From an uncultured Clostridium sp. (GTDB lineage Bacteria; Cyanobacteriota; Vampirovibrionia; Gastranaerophilales; Gastranaerophilaceae), in assembly GCA_958449715.1 (NCBI GenBank), contig CAUDIU010000087.1, forward strand, positions 1-6,300: DNA of 6,300 bases. Direction: 5' to 3'. Position 1 is the stretch's first letter. Each line of letters starts with the position of its first letter. The translations under genes were made by a program, and so were the position numbers. Of the stretch, positions 1-5,705 are shown piece by piece. The notes beneath the pieces are model-generated. The model worked only from the letters and a program-made list of their open reading frames with translations. It was not told where the DNA came from and made no database searches.

Positions 1-1
1 A

Positions 2-907
2 GCTCCTGTACAAGCTCAAACAGTAGCTCCTGCACCTCAACCTCAAGCAATTGAACCAGCAGTAGCTCAACAAGTTGTTCCTCAACAAGTAATACAACAA
101 CAAAACTATAATGCTCCTGCTCCAGTTGTAACACAACCAACAGAAGCACCTAAAACAGCTGAAGTTGCAGAACAAAAACCTGCAGAAGCTCCTAAAGTTG
201 AAATTGAACAACCTGTTCCAATGACACCTCAAGTTGATTTAAACTCATTCATTGCAAAATTAACAAACCCAGATTTTGAAGTTCAAGCAAACGCAATGGA
301 AGAAATCGCAAACATGGTAAAAGATGAACCTCAAAAAGCTACTGAATTATTAGATGAAAAAATTGTAAATGCATTAAATACAATTGTAAATAATGATTCT
401 AGCAAATTAGCAGGCCCTACAGCTGAACAAATAGCAGCAAGACAAAAATTAATGAAAGGTGAACAACTTTCAGATGCTGATAAAAAATTAGCAACAACAA
501 TCACTCCAATGGAACAATCTGAAAGAAATAAAAGCTATGCAATGTTCACATCTTCAATAATGCAAAAATTATATGGTGATGAAGTAGCTAAATTAACAGG
601 CTCTACAGTTCCTTTAACAGAATTACCAGGAGCAGTTACAATTGTTGAACAATTAAAGAACAACCCTAACCCAATGGTTAGAACTTCAGCAATCGAAGCA
701 TTAAGCTATATTCAACAACCAGCATATAAACAAGACCTGACAACTTTATTCTCAATCGCTAAAAACGACCAAGATAAAAATGTTCAGGAAGCAGCAACAG
801 CAGCACTAGCTAAATTAGAACAATTACCAGCTGCTGAGCAAACACAAACAGCTGCAAAGCCTCAACCGGAATTAAAACCTCAAGAAGCTCCGGCTCAAGC
901 AGCTTAA
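2..907 (+). CDS. HEAT-repeat-like protein with Pro/Gln/Ala-rich linker (5' partial)
   Basis: The frame is open from the window's left edge to a TAA at 905-907, giving 301 visible residues; the true start lies outside. The first in-frame ATG (221) has no Shine-Dalgarno sequence and sits mid-frame, so it is not taken as the start. Visible residues 1-73 are a low-complexity linker of Ala, Pro, Gln and Val. From about residue 76 the protein becomes helical, with three HEAT-like segments that share a helix-turn pattern: NPDFEVQANAMEEIANMV near the start of the domain, NPNPMVRTSAIEALSYI and DQDKNVQEAATAALAKL near its end. A charged Lys/Asp/Gln-rich stretch lies between them. The last ~25 residues return to Pro/Gln/Ala-rich sequence. 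HEAT repeats usually form protein-binding scaffolds, so a binding or scaffolding role is inferred; no catalytic motif is visible. The missing N-terminus could carry a further domain, so function and location are unknown. Confidence 0.7.
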   Translation, partial: APVQAQTVAPAPQPQAIEPAVAQQVVPQQVIQQQNYNAPAPVVTQPTEAPKTAEVAEQKPAEAPKVEIEQPVPMTPQVDLNSFIAKLTNPDFEVQANAMEEIANMVKDEPQKATELLDEKIVNALNTIVNNDSSKLAGPTAEQIAARQKLMKGEQLSDADKKLATTITPMEQSERNKSYAMFTSSIMQKLYGDEVAKLTGSTVPLTELPGAVTIVEQLKNNPNPMVRTSAIEALSYIQQPAYKQDLTTLFSIAKNDQDKNVQEAATAALAKLEQLPAAEQTQTAAKPQPELKPQEAPAQAA

Positions 908-934
908 TCAAATAATTTCTTTCTTCTATATATA

Positions 935-970
935 AAAAATCTCTTGATTTAATTAAATCAAGAGATTTTT
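935..970. terminator. Bidirectional intrinsic terminator (perfect palindrome)
   Basis: A 16-nt arm (935-950) pairs perfectly with 955-970 around an AATT loop. The stem core is CTCTTGATTT, flanked by A-runs on the left and T-runs on the right, so it gives a U-tract on either strand. It lies 27 nt after the plus-strand stop at 907 and 24 nt after the minus-strand stop at 995. This is the expected place for one terminator serving two convergent genes. Confidence 0.88.
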
Positions 971-994
971 ATTATGTTTAAAATTAACTTGACC

Positions 995-1693
995 TTACAC
1001 AGCCTCTTTATCTTTATATGAAGCTGGAACAGGTGCAGTATTTATATAATCCGCATGCTCAGAAATTTGTTTGCACCATTCATATATAATTTCTTCTTCA
1101 CTTAATTTATAAGAAATTGGTTTACCAACATGCAAATGAACTTCTCTTCTTGTGAATGGTTTTAATTTTGGATAACCTGTAAATCCTCCAATTGCAACAG
1201 GAACAATATCAGCTTTTGCATTTTTTGCAATTACTACAAAACCTTTCTTTAAATCTCCTAATTCTGAGCCATAAGGTCTTATACCACCTTGAGGGAATAC
1301 TCCTAATGACCAACTTGTAGAAAGGATATCTTTTACAGTCTTAAAAGTCGCAATTTCAGGTTTTGTTCTATCAACAGCAAAAGCTCCTAAGCGTTTAACT
1401 AACCATTCAAACTTATCGCCTTTTTGGAATAATTCTTTTTTTGCCATATAAGCAATTGGTCTGTTACAAGCCATTGTAACCATTGGTGGATCAAAATGAG
1501 AAACGTGGTTTGCTGTATATATAAATTTTCCACTTTTAGCTTTTGTTGGAAGATTTTCTCTCCCTGTAATTTTATAGTTATAAAATATTTTCATAAAAGG
1601 AATAACTACAACATATAGAAAACTATAATAAAATAAAGTTCTAAATATATTATATTCCTTAGGATATCTTCTATTATAATTTCTTTCTTTCAT
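995..1693 (-). CDS. plsC: PlsC-family acyltransferase (1-acylglycerol-3-phosphate acyltransferase-like), paralogue A
   Basis: A 232-residue protein of the PlsC/LPLAT family, which transfers an acyl chain from acyl-ACP or acyl-CoA to a lysophospholipid, classically making phosphatidic acid at the inner membrane. Residues ~19-37 are hydrophobic and probably anchor it. Motif I is NHVSHFD, with the catalytic HX4D pair H63/D68. Motif II is GAFAVDR (R109). Motif III is FPQGGIRPYG (133-142), with Gln135 where the family normally has Glu and one extra residue before the Arg. Motif IV is VPVAIGG (164-170). The length is normal for the family. The ATG at 1693 lies inside the end of the upstream paralogue (20-nt overlap), with an AGGAG 12 nt before it, so translational coupling is likely. 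It is the second gene of the operon and ends at the palindromic terminator. Family membership is firm; the acceptor lipid is not, since acyltransferases for other lipids share these motifs. Confidence 0.88.
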   Translation of the reverse strand: MKERNYNRRYPKEYNIFRTLFYYSFLYVVVIPFMKIFYNYKITGRENLPTKAKSGKFIYTANHVSHFDPPMVTMACNRPIAYMAKKELFQKGDKFEWLVKRLGAFAVDRTKPEIATFKTVKDILSTSWSLGVFPQGGIRPYGSELGDLKKGFVVIAKNAKADIVPVAIGGFTGYPKLKPFTRREVHLHVGKPISYKLSEEEIIYEWCKQISEHADYINTAPVPASYKDKEAV

Positions 1694-2378
1694 CGCTATT
1701 CTTTACTCCTAAATTAACATTATCATCATGTGGAATATATTTAAACCCCGTTAATTCCTGAATTGCATCTATCCATTTTTGAACAACAACATCAGGATTA
1801 TCATCATATGGAATAGGTTTTCCGATTTTTACTATTACTTTACCTGTAAATGGAATGTGTTTTGCTTCTTGAGTCCCAACAATACCAACTGGCAAAACAG
1901 CGCACTTCGTAATTTTAGCGAGACCTGCAAAACCTTTAGTTACGCCAGTGATAGTTCCAGGAACTCCTCTAGTACCTTGAGGAAAAATCCCAAATACCCA
2001 CTTACTCTTTTTTATTTCCATAACTGTTTTAATAGTAGAAGGGCCTAGGCTTTCTCTATTAACTGCAAAAGTACCTAACCAATCTATCCACCATCTTATA
2101 AAAGGAATATCAAATAATTCCTTTTTAGCCATAAAAGAAACTCTTCTAGGAAGAATTCCTGCAACCATCGGGGGGTCAAGAGTTGATAAATGATTTGGAC
2201 AAACAATATATTCATTATCCTTAGGCACATTTTCAAGTCCATAAACCTCAAGTCTATAAACTAATTTCAAACGAATCATGTAAAAGATTCTACAAATTAT
2301 AAACTGAAATATAGTTCGCCAAACATTATATTCTTTTGCTGTTCGTTTTGTATAATTTTTATCTTTATCCCAAAACAT
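1674..2378 (-). CDS. plsC: PlsC-family acyltransferase (1-acylglycerol-3-phosphate acyltransferase-like), paralogue B
   Basis: A 234-residue PlsC/LPLAT-family acyltransferase, first gene of a two-gene operon with its paralogue downstream. Motif I is NHLSTLD (H63/D68, the catalytic HX4D pair at the same positions as in paralogue A). Motif II is GTFAVNR (R108). Motif III is FPQGTR (132-137), again with Gln replacing the usual Glu. Motif IV is LPVGIVG (162-168). Residues ~22-41 are hydrophobic and basic, consistent with membrane association. The frame extends upstream to an ATG at 2426, but I chose 2378: AGAGGA lies 9 nt before it, its N-terminus (NYTKRTAKEYNVWRT) matches the paralogue's (NYNRRYPKEYNIFRT), and a -10 box sits right at the longer start. 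The MAKKELF block and the shared N-terminus indicate a tandem duplication. The likely role is phospholipid synthesis; the substrate split between the two copies is unknown. Confidence 0.88.
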   Translation of the reverse strand: MFWDKDKNYTKRTAKEYNVWRTIFQFIICRIFYMIRLKLVYRLEVYGLENVPKDNEYIVCPNHLSTLDPPMVAGILPRRVSFMAKKELFDIPFIRWWIDWLGTFAVNRESLGPSTIKTVMEIKKSKWVFGIFPQGTRGVPGTITGVTKGFAGLAKITKCAVLPVGIVGTQEAKHIPFTGKVIVKIGKPIPYDDNPDVVVQKWIDAIQELTGFKYIPHDDNVNLGVKNSDERKKL

Positions 2379-2387
2379 TATCTTATA

Positions 2388-2393
2388 TCCTCT
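2388..2393 (-). promoter_or_regulatory. Shine-Dalgarno site deciding the start of paralogue B
   Basis: AGAGGA on the minus strand sits 9 nt before the ATG at 2378. The alternative ATG at 2426 has no purine-rich site upstream, so this motif supports the shorter protein. Confidence 0.7.
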
Positions 2394-2434
2394 ACTAAAT
2401 GACAGACATTTTCTACAATTATACATTTAATAAA

Positions 2435-2440
2435 ATTATA
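2435..2440 (-). promoter_or_regulatory. Candidate -10 box for the acyltransferase operon
   Basis: A perfect TATAAT on the minus strand, just downstream of the pilin gene's terminator. It would start transcription near 2428, about 50 nt before the chosen ATG. No good -35 hexamer lies 16-18 bp upstream (the 17-bp position reads TGAAGC, inside the terminator stem), so the call rests on position and the -10 match in an AT-rich background. Confidence 0.4.
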
Positions 2441-2453
2441 AGACAAGTACTAA

Positions 2454-2483
2454 AAAAGCTTCATTAATATTAATGAAGCTTTT
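2454..2483 (-). terminator. Intrinsic terminator of the pilin-like gene
   Basis: Arms 2454-2466 and 2471-2483 pair perfectly over 13 bp around an ATAT loop. Read on the minus strand the hairpin begins 7 nt after the pilin stop codon and is followed by six T. It separates the pilin gene from the acyltransferase operon transcribed in the same direction. Confidence 0.85.
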
Positions 2484-2489
2484 ATTTAT

Positions 2490-3161
2490 TTAATAATTCA
2501 TTTCCCAATTATCATTTAAAATTTTTCCAAAACAGCCATAACCAGTTTTTCCTTGCAAACAGTTTCTTGCAAATAACTGTTCCCTTGTATCTTCACTTAA
2601 AGGTGGTGTTACTGGATTTTGATATTCTATTTCATCTAAAGTTCCATCGGCATACAATCCAATATTAAAAAAATCTCTACCTTGGATATTTGGACCTTGC
2701 TTGCCATTAATATCTATTAATAAATTCATAACAGACTGATAACTAGCACCGCCTTTTCCGGAATAATAATATGCAGGTCTTATTGCAGCTCCGCTTGCTA
2801 AAACATAAGCATTGTAGTTAGCAGTAAAACCAGATACAGTAGTACCATTAATAGACCTATAAGAATCTGCGAAACAAGGAGTTATACTTCCACTACAAGT
2901 TTGCACAACTTTAAAACTATCAGTAATAAATGAATTTGCCTTAGCTTGAGAATTTATACCTGCCTCAATTAAATTCAAAGCATTTTTTTCTGTTATATAA
3001 TTTAGAGCTGCTTGCTGTATTTCATTATAAACTTTATGTAACTGGGTTACATAACTTTTCTTTTGATAATTTTGCATTAAAGTTGGGACTGTCATAGCTG
3101 AGACTACCCCAATTATACCCAATGTAACCAAAACTTCTGCTAACGTAAAAGCTCTTTTCAT
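2490..3161 (-). CDS. Type IV pilin-like / pseudopilin protein with prepilin cleavage-methylation N-terminus
   Basis: A 223-residue protein with a class III (prepilin) signal: MKRA then FTLAEVLVTLGIIGVV. This is a short basic leader, predicted cleavage between Ala4 and Phe5, Glu9 at mature position +5, and a hydrophobic helix to about residue 28. Such proteins are processed by prepilin peptidase and assembled into type IV pilus or type II secretion-like filaments from the inner membrane. The C-terminal domain has cysteines C89, C96, C201 and C210 that could form disulfides, an SINGT box (103-107), DINGKQGPN (150-158) with GRD just after, and a terminal NDNWEMNY. The frame reaches an ATG at 3194, but that codon falls at the predicted transcription start, whereas 3161 has GAGGG 11 nt upstream and gives the normal short leader. 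It is a single-gene unit with no assembly ATPase, platform protein or peptidase nearby, so it is probably an accessory or minor pilin using machinery encoded elsewhere. Confidence 0.88.
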   Translation of the reverse strand: MKRAFTLAEVLVTLGIIGVVSAMTVPTLMQNYQKKSYVTQLHKVYNEIQQAALNYITEKNALNLIEAGINSQAKANSFITDSFKVVQTCSGSITPCFADSYRSINGTTVSGFTANYNAYVLASGAAIRPAYYYSGKGGASYQSVMNLLIDINGKQGPNIQGRDFFNIGLYADGTLDEIEYQNPVTPPLSEDTREQLFARNCLQGKTGYGCFGKILNDNWEMNY

Positions 3162-3202
3162 ATCCAAACTTTCCCTCAATAGTTGTGACTCCATATATCA
3201 TA

Positions 3203-3230
3203 ATTATAACATATTTTATAACATTTACAA
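3203..3230 (-). promoter_or_regulatory. Promoter of the pilin-like gene
   Basis: On the minus strand TTGTAA (3225-3230; 4 of 6 to the -35 consensus) is followed after 16 bp by a perfect TATAAT (3203-3208). A TG one base before the hexamer makes it an extended -10. Initiation would fall near 3194-3197, leaving a leader of about 33 nt before the ATG at 3161. Confidence 0.6.
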
Positions 3231-3331
3231 CCTTAAAAAACGATTTAGTTAATAACTTTAAATACTAACATATAAAACTATAATATTAAGTTTAGATTAT
3301 GACTTATACATATATAATCTAATAAATTTAA

Positions 3332-3370
3332 TTGCACAATACAAGTTTTTTGTATATTATTTATTATAAT
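3332..3370 (+). promoter_or_regulatory. Candidate promoter region of the phosphohexomutase gene
   Basis: TTGCAC (3332-3337) lies 17 bp before TATTAT (3355-3360), a plausible but weak pair. A perfect TATAAT follows at 3365-3370 but lacks a recognisable -35 at the right distance. Either would give a short leader of about 17-27 nt. The surroundings are so A/T-rich that the exact element is uncertain. Confidence 0.35.
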
Positions 3371-3378
3371 AGTTATTT

Positions 3379-3384
3379 AAGGAG
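3379..3384 (+). promoter_or_regulatory. Strong Shine-Dalgarno site of the phosphohexomutase gene
   Basis: AAGGAG lies 9 nt before the ATG at 3394. It is the best ribosome-binding site in the window and fixes the start, which suggests efficient translation. Confidence 0.85.
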
Positions 3385-3393
3385 AGAGTATTT

Positions 3394-5658
3394 ATGAAAA
3401 CATCAAATATAGAATTAGAAAATGAATTATTCAAAAGTGTGTATGATAAAACTCCAGAATACATTAAAAATCTTGATTTAATGGATTTTTCAAATGAAGG
3501 AGAATTTACTTTTACGTTAAAAAAAGAACATCTTAAACCATATGACGAAAAAAATAATCCAGAAGGTTTGAATTTAGAAGAATGGTTTGCAAATTATGCA
3601 AAAGAAGCTAAAGTCTCAACTGCAGGTATTAGAGGTCCACAAAATATTTTATACCCACAAGATACAAGATTTCCTATCAATTTAGTTGGGATTGTACTTG
3701 CAACTCTTGCTAAAGCACTTGTTGCTAACGAAAAATACAAAGGAAAAGAAATTGTAAAAGTAGCAGGGCGAGAAGTAAGATATAATTCAGACTTATTTCT
3801 TGATGCAATAGCAAGAATTCAAGCTGCAAACGGGATAAGAACACTTGTACCCAAAGATAGAAAAACAATTCCTATTTGGCTTGCTTCTTTTTTAGCATTC
3901 AAACTTGATTTACTTGGTGGAGAATATATTACATCAAGCCATGGTATTTCTGTAAAAAACGCTACAAAAGACTTAAATTGCCAAGGAAGCCAATATTTAC
4001 CAGAAGAATCAATGGAATTTGTTAATAAAATTCAAGAAATTTTTGAAGAAACAAACAAAAAAGGAACTTATGAAATAAAAATTGCAGCAAAGAATAATCC
4101 ATTGATTGATGAAAAAGTTCTTGCAAATATTGATGACGGTGTTGATTTATATGTAGAATACTTAAAATCAGGCGTTGCACAAAAAATCAACTTAGATTTA
4201 ATCAAAAAAATTAAAGATAAAATTGTTATTGAAAACGTTGGCGGTTCTGCATACAGAACCTTAAGCAGAGTATTGAAAAAGCTTGAAATTTCTGACAAAT
4301 TCACTTGGTTTAATACAGAAGAAGATCCATTTTTCCACTCAATTGGGAAATATGACCATACTCCAAAAGGAGAAAAAGCATTTTATGACTATTCTGTAGA
4401 CGCAACAGTAACTTCTAAAAGACAAAATGGAGAAAAATTCTTCCCTGTAATTGAGACATTACACTATGAAGAAAAACTAACAAAAATGCCAGTGGGAACA
4501 GCTGTATTAATTACAGATCCAGACCATGACAGACTTACAATTGCACAAACAGAATATGCATGCACAATTCCAGAACTAGAAAAAGCAGGAATTGACTATA
4601 TTCAATTAAATGAAGATATAATTCTTACAATCTTTACAGCAAACCAAGCATTTTTAATGCTAATGGATTTTTGGGCTAAACAATTAAAAGCTCAAGGTTT
4701 ATGGAATAATCATCCAAGATTTATGATTAAAACTACAGCTTCTGCTATTTCTTGGGATGAATGGGCTAAAAATCAAGGAGTTAAAGTTGTAAATGTTCCT
4801 GTTGGCTTCAAAGAAATTGCCAATATTATGAAAAAAGTTGAATTAAAATTAAAAAATACCCCTGACAAAGAAGTAATTATTGATGATGTATTAGGAAATT
4901 CAATTAATTTAGGGGTAAATCCTAGATTATTATTTGGCGGAGAAGAATCTGGCGGAATGATTATGGGAACAGAAGAACTTATTAAATCAAAAGCTGGAAG
5001 ATTTGCTATCGCAATGAGAGAAAAAAGTGCGACAGAAGCTATTATTGTTGCATCTGCACTTATCTCAAAACTTCAAAAAGAACAAGTATCATTATCTGAA
5101 TACTTAACAGAAATTTTTGAAGAGAACAATATTATAGGACGATTCGATACAAGAGTAGATATTGCATACTACAATGAATCTGAACCAGATATTAATAAAT
5201 TAAAAGCAGACAAAATTGCTGGAGAAGCAAAAAGAACCAAAAATGACTTATTCTACCTATCAATGGCAATAGCTGTAAAAGAAGGTAAAATGACTATTGA
5301 TAATGTAAAAGAAGTATTAAATAATACACTAAAGAGTCTTCTTTTTGATAATTTAATATCAATAAAATTCGTAGGAGATGGAACATATCTAGAATTTACC
5401 GATAAGTATATTGAAATAAGACCATCAGGGACAGATGCAAAAACTAAAGCTTATGGTGGCGGTTCTAATAAAGCTGTTATTGAAACATACGCAAATATTT
5501 TAGGTAATTATTCTGGAGATCTTAATAACTTCCATAAAAAATATGTATCAGAAGATTTGTACAATAAAACAAAAGATATAGCAATGGAATATTATTTAAA
5601 ATTTGTAGATAAAGACGCAAATAACGAACCATTTGATATACCGGAATACAAATTCTAA
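3394..5658 (+). CDS. Alpha-D-phosphohexomutase superfamily enzyme (phosphoglucomutase/phosphomannomutase-like)
   Basis: A 754-residue cytoplasmic enzyme of the superfamily that moves phosphate between C1 and C6 of hexoses through a phosphoserine and a bis-phosphate intermediate. The four-domain signature is in order. The N-terminal STAGIRG (75-81) and GREVR (125-129) resemble the family's GTSGIRG and GRDTR. ITSSH (179-183) holds the likely phosphoserine S182. The metal loop DPDHDR (375-380) supplies three Asp for Mg2+. VPVGFK (468-473) and the sugar-binding loop GGEESGG (515-521) follow. The phosphate-binding loop is RPSGTD (676-681). It is much longer than typical members (about 450-600 residues); the extra length lies in an N-terminal extension (~70 residues), the ~190 residues between the serine and metal loops, and 570-660. 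The usual Asn-Pro after SH is Gly-Ile, and the Glu of RPSGTE is Asp. It is monocistronic. Phosphoglucomutase is the likeliest activity, but mannose or another sugar cannot be excluded. Confidence 0.85.
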   Translation: MKTSNIELENELFKSVYDKTPEYIKNLDLMDFSNEGEFTFTLKKEHLKPYDEKNNPEGLNLEEWFANYAKEAKVSTAGIRGPQNILYPQDTRFPINLVGIVLATLAKALVANEKYKGKEIVKVAGREVRYNSDLFLDAIARIQAANGIRTLVPKDRKTIPIWLASFLAFKLDLLGGEYITSSHGISVKNATKDLNCQGSQYLPEESMEFVNKIQEIFEETNKKGTYEIKIAAKNNPLIDEKVLANIDDGVDLYVEYLKSGVAQKINLDLIKKIKDKIVIENVGGSAYRTLSRVLKKLEISDKFTWFNTEEDPFFHSIGKYDHTPKGEKAFYDYSVDATVTSKRQNGEKFFPVIETLHYEEKLTKMPVGTAVLITDPDHDRLTIAQTEYACTIPELEKAGIDYIQLNEDIILTIFTANQAFLMLMDFWAKQLKAQGLWNNHPRFMIKTTASAISWDEWAKNQGVKVVNVPVGFKEIANIMKKVELKLKNTPDKEVIIDDVLGNSINLGVNPRLLFGGEESGGMIMGTEELIKSKAGRFAIAMREKSATEAIIVASALISKLQKEQVSLSEYLTEIFEENNIIGRFDTRVDIAYYNESEPDINKLKADKIAGEAKRTKNDLFYLSMAIAVKEGKMTIDNVKEVLNNTLKSLLFDNLISIKFVGDGTYLEFTDKYIEIRPSGTDAKTKAYGGGSNKAVIETYANILGNYSGDLNNFHKKYVSEDLYNKTKDIAMEYYLKFVDKDANNEPFDIPEYKF

Positions 5659-5704
5659 AAAAGTCCCCCCACCGTTTTAACTAATAACAGGTGGGGGGCT
5701 TTTT
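5659..5704. terminator. Bidirectional C/G-rich intrinsic terminator
   Basis: Arm 5659-5673 pairs with 5690-5704: six C against six G plus ACC/GGT, closed by an A-run/T-run, with one bulged T at 5664 and a 16-nt loop. It starts directly after the mutase stop codon (5656-5658) and ends directly before the minus-strand stop at 5706. It therefore serves both convergent genes, and its GC content stands out sharply from its surroundings. Confidence 0.9.
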
Positions 5705-5705
5705 A

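Noticed and set aside
2..220. Possible tandem DNA repeat or CRISPR-like array at the left edge
   Set aside because: There is no fixed repeat unit or spacer length; the repetition comes from Ala/Pro/Gln codons in an open reading frame.
1779..2048. Plus-strand open frame of 89 codons opposite acyltransferase paralogue B
   Set aside because: It lies entirely antisense to a gene with clear catalytic motifs, its product is Asn/Ser/Phe-rich with no domain, and no ribosome site precedes it.
3292..3322. Inverted repeat TTAGATTAT / ATAATCTAA with a 13-nt spacer upstream of the mutase promoter, possibly an operator
   Set aside because: Nine-base arms made almost only of A and T are expected by chance in such an AT-rich 200-bp region; no second copy or known operator match is seen.
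3162..3393. Small gene or RNA in the divergent intergenic region
   Set aside because: No open frame with a ribosome site and no stable GC-containing fold is visible; the region is accounted for by two opposing promoters and leaders.
4068..4304. Minus-strand open frame of 78 codons inside the phosphohexomutase gene
   Set aside because: It is antisense to a strongly supported gene, and its Ser/Phe/Ile-rich product is typical of the reverse of A-rich coding sequence.
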